This document shows positions 53,536 through 62,982 of a stretch of 64,000 nucleotides of DNA, piece by piece. The notes beneath the pieces are model-generated. The model worked only from the letters and a program-made list of their open reading frames with translations. It was not told the DNA's origin and did not search any database. The DNA is taken from assembly GCF_025175675.1 (NCBI RefSeq), contig NZ_JANIOA010000001.1:124001-188000 (forward strand), read 5' to 3'. The translations under genes and the position numbers were made by a program. The number at the start of each line of letters is the position of its first letter. Within the stretch, counting starts at the first letter, position 1. The stretch comes from Sedimenticola hydrogenitrophicus. GTDB taxonomy: Bacteria > Pseudomonadota > Gammaproteobacteria > Chromatiales > Chromatiaceae.

Positions 53536-53583
53536 ACTACCTAGTCAATTCAATGTAACAACCCCTAAGCGGAGGCAATAACG

Positions 53584-53784
53584 ATGGAAACAAAACTGAA
53601 GGTAACCGGCATGACCTGCATGCACTGCGTCGGCGCGGTAAAGAAGGCCCTGGAACAGATTCCAGGCGTCGAGGCGGCGGACGTCAGCCTGGAGCAGGCC
53701 CAGGCCGTGGTGACCGGGAGTGCCGATGTCGCATCCCTGGTGGCGGCGATCACGGAGGAGGGATACAGCGCCGAGGCGCAATAA
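53584..53784 (+). CDS. copZ: Copper chaperone
   Basis: This is a 66-residue single heavy-metal domain with GMTCMHC (Cys12, Cys15), and is of usual length. It delivers Cu(I) to CopA. The start follows GGAGG. It lies 236 bp after copA, beyond an element, so it may have lost co-transcription or rely on readthrough. Confidence 0.85.
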   Translation: METKLKVTGMTCMHCVGAVKKALEQIPGVEAADVSLEQAQAVVTGSADVASLVAAITEEGYSAEAQ

Positions 53785-53807
53785 CACCCCGGCCGCAAGC
53801 CGGGCGG

Positions 53808-53859
53808 AGGGCCCTCCCGGTTCCGGGAAGGGCCCTCCCGGTTCCGGGAAGGGCCCTCC
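53808..53859. repeat. 21-bp GC-rich tandem repeat
   Basis: The unit AGGGCCCTCCCGGTTCCGGGA repeats twice (53808-53828, 53829-53849) with a partial third. It lies past the chaperone stop and could form stable stems. Confidence 0.75.
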
Positions 53860-53898
53860 GTTCAGCGGGGGTTTGCACAATTGTTCAGAATTCGCGGT

Positions 53899-54005
53899 AG
53901 AGGGGCTGGCACCTTCTGTCGAGGGACGCCGTTAACCCATCCATGGGGGCTCGCTGCCGCCATCCCTGGCGGCAGACGCCCTCGGCAGAAGGCACCAGCC
54001 CCTCT
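53899..54005. repeat. Long inverted repeat before selO
   Basis: The arms at 53899-53925 and 53979-54005 (27 nt each, about three mismatches) bracket 53 nt with its own GCTGCCGCC...GGCGGCAG stem. It ends 110 bp before selO. Confidence 0.6.
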
Positions 54006-54115
54006 GGACAAACGTGTAATGCTCCCCGTTCAGCGCCCCTCCCATCGCTCCCCCCCAGGCAACTCCCCAAATTTCAGAGGGTTGTCTCTTCGCCCGGCCG
54101 TGCGACACTGGGCCC

Positions 54116-55534
54116 ATGAAGCTCAGCAACAGCTATTCCGAACTGCCCGGGAATTTTTACGCCCACGTCCAAACCGCCCCGGCCCCCAAGCCCCACCTAC
54201 TGGCCTGGAATGAGGACCTTGCCCGGCACCTCGACCTGGATGAACTGACGCAGGACAGAGCGCACCTGGCGCGTATCTTCAGCGGCAGCGAACCCCTGCC
54301 CGGTGGCGTCACCATCGCCATCGCCTATGCCGGCCACCAGTTCGGCAATTTCGTGCCCCAACTGGGCGATGGACGGGCCGCCCTGATCGCGGAGGCGATC
54401 AGCCCCGTCGATGGTCGCGCCTACGATATCCAGCTCAAGGGGTCCGGCCTGACCCCCTTCTCGCGCAATGGCGATGGCAAGTCTCCGCTGGGACCGGTGA
54501 TCCGCGAGTACCTGGTCAGCGAGGCCATGCACCGGCTGGGCGTTCCCACCACCCGCTCCCTGGCCGCCGTCGCCAGTGGTGGGAGGGTCATGCGCGACCG
54601 GATCCATCCCGGTGGTGTTCTGACCCGGGTGGCCGCCAGCCACCTCCGGGTGGGTACCTTTGAATACTTCGCCGCGCGCAACGACCGGGACGCACTGCAA
54701 AGTCTCGCCGACTACGCCATGGCACGCCACTATCCCGAAGCCGTAGCGGCCGAACGCCCGCTGCTGGCCTTCTTCTCGGCGGTGGTTGCCGCCCAGGCCA
54801 GGCTTGTCGCGCACTGGATGGCGCTGGGATTTATTCACGGCGTCATGAATACCGACAACACGGCCATCTCGGGGGAGACCCTGGACTACGGCCCCTGCGC
54901 CTTCATGGACGAATTCCATATCGACAAGGTGTTCAGCTCGATCGATCACAGCGGCCGCTACGCCTACGGCCGGCAGGCGCACATGGCGCAATGGAACCTG
55001 GCTCGACTGGCCGAATGCCTGATGCTGCTGGATGGCACGGTGGATGAGTATGAAACCCTCCTGTCGGCCTTTCAGGGGGATTTCGAGGCCCGCTACGCGG
55101 CGTTGATGTGCCGGAAACTGGGTTTCCCGGAGCCCATCGAAGAACATCAGGAATTGGTGACTGCCTGGCTGCAACGACTGCAGAACGAACAACTGGATTA
55201 CACCCAAAGCTTCCGTCAACTGGCCTCAAGACTGGACGCCAATGACCCACCCCTGTTTGATGATTTTGAGGCGCGTTGGCTGCAACAGATCGACCGGCAG
55301 CCCGGAGGCCGCGAGCAGGCGGCCCGGATCATGGCGACCAGCAACCCCCGGTTCATCCCGCGCAACCACCAGGTGGAGCGTGCCATCCAGGCCGCCTATG
55401 AGGATGACTTGAGCATATTCAACGAACTTCAACAGGTACTGTCGGCTCCGTTCCAGGAACACCCCGGTCTTGAGCACTACGCCCTGCCGCCCGAGAATCA
55501 TGAACGGGTGCTGGCGACCTTTTGTGGAACCTAA
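54116..55534 (+). CDS. selO: Protein adenylyltransferase SelO
   Basis: This pseudokinase AMPylates protein Ser/Thr/Tyr. Recognisable blocks are YAGHQFGNFVPQLGDGRA, QLKGSGLTPFSRNGDGKS with the catalytic site, and MNTDNTAISGETLDYGPC. The 472 residues are close to YdiU/SelO. The selenocysteine of some eukaryotic forms is absent. It stands alone. Confidence 0.93.
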   Translation: MKLSNSYSELPGNFYAHVQTAPAPKPHLLAWNEDLARHLDLDELTQDRAHLARIFSGSEPLPGGVTIAIAYAGHQFGNFVPQLGDGRAALIAEAISPVDGRAYDIQLKGSGLTPFSRNGDGKSPLGPVIREYLVSEAMHRLGVPTTRSLAAVASGGRVMRDRIHPGGVLTRVAASHLRVGTFEYFAARNDRDALQSLADYAMARHYPEAVAAERPLLAFFSAVVAAQARLVAHWMALGFIHGVMNTDNTAISGETLDYGPCAFMDEFHIDKVFSSIDHSGRYAYGRQAHMAQWNLARLAECLMLLDGTVDEYETLLSAFQGDFEARYAALMCRKLGFPEPIEEHQELVTAWLQRLQNEQLDYTQSFRQLASRLDANDPPLFDDFEARWLQQIDRQPGGREQAARIMATSNPRFIPRNHQVERAIQAAYEDDLSIFNELQQVLSAPFQEHPGLEHYALPPENHERVLATFCGT

Positions 55535-55575
55535 GAATGCTTCAATTTGATGTCGCCCAATTCCAAACCGCTTTT

Positions 55576-55768
55576 GTAGGGTGGATAAGCCGGTAGGCGC
55601 ATGCCATCCTCAGGTCCGTAAACGGTACATCCATGTACCACTCCTCACCATTGCTTGGTACATCAATGCACCGTTCACGGACCCGAGCCAAGGGTGGGTA
55701 CGCTTTTAGTGCCCACGCGGAAGGTATTGAGGGGCAGAAAGGTGGGCAAAAACACGTACCCACCCTAC
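55576..55768. repeat. Family-D element with CCACCCTAC ends
   Basis: GTAGGGTGG at 55576 and CACCCTAC at 55761-55768 bound the unit. The first part repeats the 2165 and 40398 copies, and a second similar half, TGGTACATCAATGCACCG, follows. It occupies 55535-55784. Confidence 0.65.
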
Positions 55769-55784
55769 GCGCTGGCTTTAACAC

Positions 55785-56479
55785 TCAGCTAATGGTCGCG
55801 ATCCATTCCCAACGCTGGAAGAACTGACTACTCCGGTTGCTATCCTGCAAGTTGCCCTGAACGGCATAATCAAAATCACGGTGGCCCTGCAGAATATTGA
55901 ACTGCTCCGCGATGTAGCGCCGGACATCCGGTTCCGCCTCCGCAATCTCACTGGCCAGCGTCTCGCGGCCATCGACCAGATTGATAATATCTTCCATATC
56001 ATGACTACTCATCGGATCATTGCCGCCGCGGCCCCGATAGGCTTCAAGCTTGGTGGCTACGAAATAGGCTGGTGCCAACAAATTGATGGTTATCGATGCA
56101 TTCAGTGGAAACAGCTCGGCATGCTCGATGGCCTTGCGGTACCAGCGGTTGCTGAAACCGAGTATGCGCTCATCATCAGGCATGAAGTCCACTTTCAATG
56201 CTCCCAGCCGCATTCGGCAGATCACATCGTCCTGCATGCTCGCCCTGAATCCACGAGCATGCAGCTTCCTCTGCCATGCTTGCCACTGGGCCTGCCCCCC
56301 ACATGGACAATAAGATCCACGTCCTCGGTGAATCGCACCGCCTGTCGGGTAATGGGATCGGTGATCAGAAATGCCGTCGTGCTGCCACCGACGAAGGCTA
56401 CATGCGCCAACAACTCCTGCCCCAGGGCTTCCGCCACCGGCAACAGCATTTCCAACATTTGTTGAGGTACATCCCTCAT
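55785..56479 (-). pseudogene. Nucleotidyltransferase toxin-like gene, frameshifted
   Basis: The first frame (from ATG 56479) gives LAHVAFVGGSTTAFLI and RFTEDVDLIVHVGG, the nucleotidyltransferase G-S/T and DxD site. It then runs out of frame at a G6 tract near 56297. The rest continues one frame over: QAQWQAWQRKLHARGF, then GALKVDFMPDDERILGF and the end at 55785. One extra G would rejoin them as a protein of about 230 residues. The ATG overlaps the upstream stop by 4 bp. It may be a pseudogene, a phase-variable gene or a sequencing slip. Confidence 0.7.
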
Positions 56480-57030
56480 GCCTCAAGCCGCTTTTTCAAC
56501 AACTGTTGCGCTACCCGGGATTCACGCGGTTTACCCAGGCGAATGGCATCCACCAGCGCCAGTAGGTCGTAAAGATCCGGGTCGCGCCGGGCGGCATCGG
56601 GGACACTCCTGAACAGCGGTTTCAATTCCTGACCCCGTTTATCCCCCTGGGGATCGGGCCATACGAAGATGTGTTCATCCATACTCACCAACTCTCCCTT
56701 CAACACCGGCGCCGCTGTCGCTGTGGGCATCCCCCGTACCAGCGGGCCGGGTTTGACCGGAAATACGTACTTCAAACCATGAACAATAAACTCCGCCAAT
56801 GCACCAACATTTGCCCTTGGCACACCACTTTTGTGATCCTTGACAATCAGGCCGGCATCAACGCTGCGATTGATGGAAGCGTTTACCTCACTTTTGCTAA
56901 TACCCAATGCGCTCTCCAGCCCGCGCGCGCTGAACAGATCGGCCCTGCCCTTTTCAGGCGGCACGAGGGTATCACCCCTCCTATGGAGGAGCGCCAATTT
57001 CAGGAGAATCACAATATCCTGGCTTTTCAA
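56476..57030 (-). CDS. Winged-helix antitoxin-like partner of the nucleotidyltransferase
   Basis: This 184-residue protein has a helix-turn-helix-like region, RGLESALGISKSEVNASINR, at about 36-55, then a C-terminal half with no known motif. It overlaps the frameshifted nucleotidyltransferase gene by ATGA, the coupling usual for antitoxin-toxin pairs. The identity as an antitoxin is inferred from this arrangement and from the AbiE pair nearby. Confidence 0.6.
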   Translation of the reverse strand: MKSQDIVILLKLALLHRRGDTLVPPEKGRADLFSARGLESALGISKSEVNASINRSVDAGLIVKDHKSGVPRANVGALAEFIVHGLKYVFPVKPGPLVRGMPTATAAPVLKGELVSMDEHIFVWPDPQGDKRGQELKPLFRSVPDAARRDPDLYDLLALVDAIRLGKPRESRVAQQLLKKRLEA

Positions 57031-57196
57031 AGGATCGCCTCATTATATCCCGTGTCCACGGACAGAGGACACTTTAGTACAGAAATGGCCAACGAGGCAA
57101 GTTTCAAAATTCGGCCATCTGGGCCATCACGAACTGGCGGTCTGTTCAATCCAGGACAGGGGTCGGAGTCAAATGGCACTTACTTAAGCCAAGAAC

Positions 57197-57345
57197 CACC
57201 GTCATCCCGGCGCAGGCCGGGATCCAGATTACTAAATGGTAGCGGTATTCCTGGATTATTCGCTTCGCTCACCCTTCGGGCCGACTTTCAGTCGTTCAAA
57301 GCGCTTCGCGCTTTAGTCCGGCCTGCGCCGGAATGACGAAAACCC
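57197..57345. repeat. Palindromic repeat with GTCATCCCGG core
   Basis: It shares the GCTTCGCTCACCCTTCGGGCC hairpin core with 53348-53535, but with different ends (ACTTACTTAAG near 57178 and CTTAAGTAAGT near 57357). It lies in 57031-57440, where no gene is credible; a lone GGAGTCAAA arm lies at 57163. Confidence 0.55.
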
Positions 57346-57440
57346 TGCAATTCGCCTTAAGTAAGTACCATTCGGGTCGGAGCCCACGCATGCCGGCACT
57401 GCCCTCAACCGCTGCAACGGGGACGCAGACGCCCGCCGAA

Positions 57441-59324
57441 TCAATTACCAAACACGCCCTTGAGCTTGTCCATAAAGCCACCCACTTCGCTCCCCTTCTG
57501 GTCCGACGGCTTCGAGCCGCCACCGGAACCACCCCCGGCCAACGCTGTTTGGCACGGATTGTCATCGGAGGTAGCCTTGTTCCAGAGTCCCTCCAGCAGC
57601 AGCGAGGTGCCGCCGGTGGCGATCGCCCCGTACAGTTTCAGGCCGGCCTTGGCGGTGCCCTTGGCATCCAGTCCCATCTCGGGCCGGCTGAGGGGCCCCG
57701 TCAACCGGGCCGCGCTGACCAGGTCGCCGGCGGTAATCCCCAGGTCCGCGGTATCGCCCCGGGGCATCGGCTTGAACCCGACGTCCAGCAGCTCGTTTTT
57801 CAGGTCGATGGTGCCGGCACTGACGATACTCATCTGCCGGGTCAGTATGGCGACCCGCTTGTCATATTCGGCCACGCCATTGCTGAATTGCAGGTTGACC
57901 ACCGCGCACTCCATTTCGGTGTAGGGCTCTTTATCGGCTAACGGGTTAAGCGCCCTGAAAAGCTGGTTCAGCAGGTCGCCGCCCACCAGGTCGAGATGGC
58001 GGTTATTGATATTTCCCTCGCCGACACTGATCAACAGTCGACCGTTCAGGCCCCCCATCAGGGCGGCGACGGATTCGCCCCGGGCCTTCAGGTCGATATC
58101 GATAGAGGCCGGCCCCTGCTGCAGTGGCGCCTCTTCGCGGGAGCCGAGCAGTAGCGTCCCGAGCACCACATCCTTACCTTCAAGACGCAGGGCCAGAGAA
58201 GCGGGACTGCGGCTGCCGTTCAACTCGGCACTTCCGGTCACCCGGCCGCCACCGGCCAGCATTGCCAGCGGCTGGATGGTGAGCACGCCGCCTTCAAGTC
58301 GCAGGGTGGCATCCAGATCGTTCAGCGTATAGCGATTACCCAATACCTGCTTGCTACTGAAGCGGACATCGGCCGTGAGACCCTGCGGCGCATCCAGCGG
58401 CAGGGGTGCGGCCGAGAAGAGCTTGCCACCGGCCTCCTGTTTATCCTCCTCCTTCTCGTCGCGGCGCAGATCCAGCCGGTCGGTGGCCAGGGTTGCCTCC
58501 AGATGGGGTGGCTGCGCGAGCCGGTCGAACATGAGCGACCCGGTCAAGCTGTCCTGGTTGTGGGTGAGCTGGAACCGCTCCAGGGTGATCCGGGATAGCG
58601 CCCCGGCAACCTCACCCTCCCCCTGCCACTGCACCTTGCGCTCACCGAGGGCGAGCTTCAGATCGAACCGCAAATCACCCCCGGAGGTCATCGCCGCCAG
58701 GCTCTCCAGCTCACCCTCCACGACCACGGGCTCACCGTTGTAGACACCTTCAATGGAGAGGTCAAAGGGAGCGACCAGGGTGTCGGCCGAGGCGTGCAGC
58801 CGGTCGATGGTCAGCTCGAGCGGATCGCCCGCCGCCGACAGAAAACGGATCCGGGCAGTCTCGATCAACAGATCGCTAATTTCGGGAAGGGCGACGCCAG
58901 CGGACGGCGCGGCCTCACCGGGATCACTTTTCTTGAATTGCCAGTTGGCCTCCCCCTTGGCGTTGCTCTCCAGGAGGATATCGGCCTGCCGCGCGATCAG
59001 CCGGGTCACCCGGACATCACCGCCCAGCAGCGGCAACAACTCCACCTGCACCGCCAACTGTCCAATCGAAGCCATCCGCTCCGTCGAACCCCAGGGCGCG
59101 TTGGCGAGCGACACCCCGCTGACCTCGATACTGGGGCGGAGCGAAATCGACAGCTCCAGGTCCCCGTCGATCGTCAGCGTGCGCCCGGTCAGCGCCTCCA
59201 CCTGCGCCACCACCTGGGGCTTGTACTGGTTGAAATCGAGCGACATCAGGATGCCAATCAGCACCAGCGGTGTCAGTATCAGCAGGAGGATCAGGATGCG
59301 GAGGATGGTTGTCTTGGTATTCAT
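57441..59324 (-). CDS. AsmA family envelope protein
   Basis: One N-terminal membrane helix (about 7-28) is followed by a long beta-rich periplasmic region, starting FNQYKPQVVAQVEALTGRTL, as in AsmA. AsmA-like proteins are bridge-type lipid-transfer or outer-membrane-biogenesis factors. At 627 residues it is close to E. coli AsmA. It stands apart from the toxin-like genes on either side. Confidence 0.88.
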   Translation of the reverse strand: MNTKTTILRILILLLILTPLVLIGILMSLDFNQYKPQVVAQVEALTGRTLTIDGDLELSISLRPSIEVSGVSLANAPWGSTERMASIGQLAVQVELLPLLGGDVRVTRLIARQADILLESNAKGEANWQFKKSDPGEAAPSAGVALPEISDLLIETARIRFLSAAGDPLELTIDRLHASADTLVAPFDLSIEGVYNGEPVVVEGELESLAAMTSGGDLRFDLKLALGERKVQWQGEGEVAGALSRITLERFQLTHNQDSLTGSLMFDRLAQPPHLEATLATDRLDLRRDEKEEDKQEAGGKLFSAAPLPLDAPQGLTADVRFSSKQVLGNRYTLNDLDATLRLEGGVLTIQPLAMLAGGGRVTGSAELNGSRSPASLALRLEGKDVVLGTLLLGSREEAPLQQGPASIDIDLKARGESVAALMGGLNGRLLISVGEGNINNRHLDLVGGDLLNQLFRALNPLADKEPYTEMECAVVNLQFSNGVAEYDKRVAILTRQMSIVSAGTIDLKNELLDVGFKPMPRGDTADLGITAGDLVSAARLTGPLSRPEMGLDAKGTAKAGLKLYGAIATGGTSLLLEGLWNKATSDDNPCQTALAGGGSGGGSKPSDQKGSEVGGFMDKLKGVFGN

Positions 59325-59467
59325 GGGGGATTCACATTATATTGAATGGTGTTTAATACGCGTAGGGTGGATAAGCTTGCGCATCCACCGGAACATGTTG
59401 GAAGCGCCGATACCGTTCTCGGCACGCAGAGTGATGGAAGAACCGGGAACGACGCAATCCATACTTA

Positions 59468-59624
59468 GGACCTGTCAAGAAATAAAGGTCACATCTTGCT
59501 GGTCTTTTCGTCCGCCTTCGGCGTTACGGCAAGACTTACATAGAACGACTATGCGCGCCTTGCCGCGCCTTGAAGGCAAACGAAAATCCGGCGCAATCTG
59601 TAACCTTTATTTCTTTCCAGACCC
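59468..59624. repeat. Family-A palindromic element, copy 2 (157 bp)
   Basis: The flanks TTA at 59465-59467 and 59625-59627 are duplicated. It has the same length and hairpin interior as the copy at 592-748. It lies in 59325-59697, where no gene is seen. Confidence 0.8.
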
Positions 59625-59697
59625 TTACTCGCTCAAATCAATGTCAACAAGGCACTCATGGGCACGCTGCACCCGTGGGCTCTGACAGGGAATAAGG

Positions 59698-60723
59698 TTA
59701 GCGCATGACATCCACTAGTGCTTTTTGCAGTGTCTCAGGCAGCAACTTTGCAGCCGCCTGGTAGTGACGCATAAACTTTCCACCAACACGCTCTGCCGCA
59801 TCCATGGCTGCCACCACGGCCCCCGGACGAACATCCAGCAGAACCTCCAGTACCTGTCGCGCCTGATCAATATCCTTGGCGGATTTTGCAGCAAATGCCG
59901 TCGCACGACGCTGACTGATGACCAGCTTGTGTACGGCAAACCGCGCCGGATCCGGCACGTTGACCAGAATACCCACATCGAACGGAATAACCGCCGGCTG
60001 TGGGTCTTCGATCAGGTAGTCGAGATAGCGCAGAGGCTCCGCCACGGCGTTAAAGGCAGGAATCCTGACCGGCCCGGTTCTGGGCTTTCCTCTCTCAGGG
60101 GTGAGCAGTTCGACACGGAATTCACCCCCACGCATTTTGTAGCTTGTCGCGGGCTGCTTGGGATTGAGCATGGGAACTTCAACAAATCCCATACCTGAAG
60201 TTTCCAACAGCTCCCTTAGATCCACCCTGTTCGAATCTATTGCCACTGGCAACCGGTTATCCACAGCGATATCTACATCACGGGTTGAAAACTGCCCATC
60301 CCAGGCAACGCCCAACAATGCGCCCAGGGTTCGAAAGGCAGGCGTACCAACAAGCACACCACCGGCCAGAAACACGCCCCCCCGCTCGAGCATGCGAAGT
60401 ATGCGACCTTCCTGCGGCGTGGGGCCAGCCACGCCACCAGCCAGTACCATGTTGACAAGACGGGCCCGGGTCGGCCGCGAGGCCGCAGCCTCTGTCCACA
60501 ATGCCTTTTCCTTGTCGATCAGTGCCTGGGTATTCTCATCATCAGGCCCCAGGTATCGCTGCATCGGTACGCTACCCACCTTTGCCGACACATAAACATA
60601 GCTGCGGCCGTTGATTTTCTTGCGGGTAAACGAGAGTCCCTTGCCATCGAACGCCGGACTGAGACTGGCCCCAAGCAGATCGCTGTAGGCATTGACTACC
60701 GCTTGATCAAGTAATTGCACCAA
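59698..60723 (-). CDS. GSU2403-type nucleotidyltransferase-fold protein
   Basis: This 341-residue protein has FLAGGVLVGTPAFRTLGALLG and FSTRDVDIAV, the glycine and DxD sites of a nucleotidyltransferase fold, as in the GSU2403 family. The N-terminal part (QRYLGPDDENTQALIDK) is typical of that family. The function is unknown; some of these proteins act in toxin-antitoxin systems. It has no obvious partner gene. A family-B element lies just upstream. Confidence 0.75.
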   Translation of the reverse strand: MVQLLDQAVVNAYSDLLGASLSPAFDGKGLSFTRKKINGRSYVYVSAKVGSVPMQRYLGPDDENTQALIDKEKALWTEAAASRPTRARLVNMVLAGGVAGPTPQEGRILRMLERGGVFLAGGVLVGTPAFRTLGALLGVAWDGQFSTRDVDIAVDNRLPVAIDSNRVDLRELLETSGMGFVEVPMLNPKQPATSYKMRGGEFRVELLTPERGKPRTGPVRIPAFNAVAEPLRYLDYLIEDPQPAVIPFDVGILVNVPDPARFAVHKLVISQRRATAFAAKSAKDIDQARQVLEVLLDVRPGAVVAAMDAAERVGGKFMRHYQAAAKLLPETLQKALVDVMR

Positions 60724-60881
60724 CCTTTATACTCCATTTGTCACCAAACAGGAGTATAGCAACAGGAAACGAGGAGACCCAGCACTCCTTGAGGGTACCA
60801 AAAATCGCCTGCCGCGCTTACCAACTATCGCCAATCCGGTCGTCCCGGTAACGCCTGACGATATCTCCGGGCCGGAGCTTA

Positions 60882-61040
60882 GGGCTCGCGCAAGAATAAT
60901 TTCGCAGTACCGAGGACGTAACTGGGCCACGCTGGCAAGGCATGCTTTGCAGGCAATGGCCGCTCCCTTGCCAAAAAGCGTAACGCCGCCAGCGGGGTCC
61001 AGTTGCGACCGAATACCGAAACTTATTCTTGCGCGAGCCC
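60882..61040. repeat. Family-B element, copy 4 (159 bp)
   Basis: TTA at 60879-60881 and 61041-61043 flank an intact copy with the best-preserved ends, GGGCTCGCGCAAGAATAA. It lies 9 bp from the hipA remnant's stop, inside 60724-61049. Confidence 0.85.
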
Positions 61041-61049
61041 TTAAGCCCA

Positions 61050-61600
61050 TCATGCGACTGAACGGTCACGCACGCTTCGCATACCATCGAAAACCGGGCC
61101 GGCAATGCTATCCGGAAAATCTCCCGGTATAAGGCCCGATACTTGCCTGATAACCTCATCCACCGAATCCATCATCTCGACAACCAGCCGCTGTGCCGTC
61201 TTTTCATTGAAACCTACCCGCCTGGCTGTACTGGCGAAGTGCCGCGGCTGAATATCTGCCCAACGATAGTGACGGTTACGCCCGCTCAGCGCCATTGCCA
61301 TCCTGATCTTCTGTCTCTGCAACTGCCTGGAGGCCAACAGGGGGTGAGCCGACATGATGTCGTAGAGCGGCGTCAGACGGAATCGTCCCTCCGCTTCAAT
61401 AAACACACTGAAATTTTTCGCATGCCCGTCGATGCCCGCCAATAACCAGAACAGCACCTGGCTTTTGAAGAACAGTGCCCGGTCGCGCTTCGGCTCCCGT
61501 GATTGCTGGAGAAACCGCATGATCCGCTCAATGCCCGGCCCGCCATCACTTTCATACTTGATGTTGGGTGAAACACCAGCGACCGGGTCTTGCTCACCAC
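61050..61600 (-). pseudogene. hipA: hipA remnant with internal deletion
   Basis: Just past the hipB stop, a GTG with SKTRSL is the likely original HipA start, but its frame soon fails. The C-terminal third continues in another frame: SPNIKYESDGGPGIERIM, then LLAGIDGHAKNFSVFI (catalytic Asp and Asn of the kinase), then PRHFASTARRVGF. The N-terminal lobe and P-loop are missing, about 230-260 residues. HipA phosphorylates glutamyl-tRNA synthetase to cause dormancy; this copy should be dead. Confidence 0.75.
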
Positions 61601-61851
61601 GGCTCACTCCATTGTTCCTTATCCCCGTCGACCACGGATTCACTTTTCGACACGAGATGCAGCTCAAGATCCAGTGTGGAAAGGAGTCGAAACAGGGTAT
61701 TCAGGCGCACGTTATCGGGCCTGGTCTCAAATTTTGAGACGGTATCCTGGCGAATAACCACTTCTTCCGCCACCTCGGTTTGCGACAGGCCACGCGCCTT
61801 ACGCAGGTCCCGGTAGTATGCCGCCAGATCTTTCGGGGAATGAATCAGCAT
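61594..61851 (-). CDS. hipB: HipB-type XRE antitoxin
   Basis: This 85-residue DNA-binding protein has helix-turn-helix LSQTEVAEEVVIRQDTVSKF at 23-42. It normally represses hipBA and binds HipA. The gene looks intact, while the kinase is deleted. The operators at about 61917-61964 precede it. Confidence 0.85.
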   Translation of the reverse strand: MLIHSPKDLAAYYRDLRKARGLSQTEVAEEVVIRQDTVSKFETRPDNVRLNTLFRLLSTLDLELHLVSKSESVVDGDKEQWSEPW

Positions 61852-61942
61852 GATGGGCTTCTCCGTGCCGGAAGACTCGGCACCATTTTACACGCGACTG
61901 CAGGTATTGATGAATATATACGCTATTGCGTGTAAAAACAAT

Positions 61943-61964
61943 AATACACGCTTTTGCGTGTATT
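61943..61964. promoter_or_regulatory. HipB-type operator
   Basis: AATACACGC (61943-61951) and GCGTGTATT (61956-61964) are perfect 9-nt arms around TTTT. A second partial site, ACGC-TATT-GCGTG, lies at about 61920-61932, and a TACACGCG half-site is further upstream of the start. The pattern suits repressor binding before hipB. Confidence 0.7.
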
Positions 61965-62057
61965 AAGTGGATTGCGGGGGCCTTGGCGATCCGCGCGCTA
62001 CCCCCATCGACTTCAATTGGGTGACAAGGGGCGCGCTACAAACTGATATTCCAACAT

Positions 62058-62966
62058 CTAGGGTTCCCTCCACATAAATTCATCCGGTGACCAGTTCGCG
62101 TCGAACGCTTGATCTTGGGCGATGGCCTCATAGGCCGGCAGGAGCAGCTGGATCAAATCCGCAATGACTACTTTAAATTCAACTGCAGGCTCCATTTCGT
62201 TCTTCTTTTCAAAGGCCTGCCACTGAGTTTGCTTGTCGGTGTCCGTGGCGAACGTCTCACTCAACACGAACAACGGCGCATTACGGATCCCGGTTTTGCG
62301 ACGCTCAAAGGTAGCGGCAATAGCCTGGCACAGTAGGCCACCCTCCAATGGCATGGTCTTGGCAATGGTGCGGATATCGAAGAAGTCCTTCATGCGGCTG
62401 TTGGCCTGCCCCAACATCACCATGGCCTGAAACTTTTCGGCAATCACACTATAGACGGAGTAGATCCGCAGCTGTGGCGCGGGCAGATCGAGAAAACTCG
62501 GCAGTTGTGCCTTTTCGGCGGGCGGCACCACCGCGTCGCCATAGCCGACATCGGCCTGAAAAGGAACACGTGCTGTGCCCAGGTTGGCAACTCCGGTAAC
62601 ACGCACCCCCGGATACTCGGCATCCCCTTTGATCTCCACGCCGGCAACCGAAGCACCATCAAAGTCAAGGCCATCGTCTTCCCCGATCGCGGTAATACGC
62701 CGGAACACCTCCACCAGGAGTGGGACATCGTGTGCATCGAAGCTGAGCAGGTCTATATCGCGTGTTGGGCGATGAGATTCCTCGTTCCATATCCGGAAGA
62801 GCAGCGCCCCCTTGAGCAGAAACTGATCGGCATATTCACTGCGACTGAGACGATAGAGCAGACGCTGCATCACATACTGGCGCAGCACATAGTCGAAATC
62901 CTCGCCCCGTGCACGGGCCAGCGTCAGCAGTCGAGCCCTAACCGAAGCGGCCATATTCTTGGGCAT
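62058..62966 (-). CDS. AbiEii/AbiGii-type nucleotidyltransferase toxin
   Basis: This is a type IV toxin-antitoxin toxin of 302 residues. QFLLKGALLFRIW at about 48-60 and TRDIDLLSF at about 68-76 are the nucleotidyltransferase motifs. The middle part (KMKDFFDIRTIAK-like: RMKDFFDIRTIA) matches AbiEii. AbiEii toxins modify tRNA and give phage resistance. It begins 16 bp after the antitoxin stop. Confidence 0.88.
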   Translation of the reverse strand: MPKNMAASVRARLLTLARARGEDFDYVLRQYVMQRLLYRLSRSEYADQFLLKGALLFRIWNEESHRPTRDIDLLSFDAHDVPLLVEVFRRITAIGEDDGLDFDGASVAGVEIKGDAEYPGVRVTGVANLGTARVPFQADVGYGDAVVPPAEKAQLPSFLDLPAPQLRIYSVYSVIAEKFQAMVMLGQANSRMKDFFDIRTIAKTMPLEGGLLCQAIAATFERRKTGIRNAPLFVLSETFATDTDKQTQWQAFEKKNEMEPAVEFKVVIADLIQLLLPAYEAIAQDQAFDANWSPDEFMWREP

Positions 62967-62982
62967 CAGCAGGTTCCCTCCA

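Noticed and set aside
56671-57336. Forward ORF of 221 residues
   Set aside because: It runs antisense to the antitoxin-like gene and through intergenic repeats.
57441-57941. Forward ORFs over the asmA 3' end
   Set aside because: They are antisense shadows of asmA, which has clear family features on the other strand.
60727-61053. Reverse-strand ORF of 108 residues across the 60882 element
   Set aside because: It is the same element translation as at 18415; no gene-like start or conservation seen.
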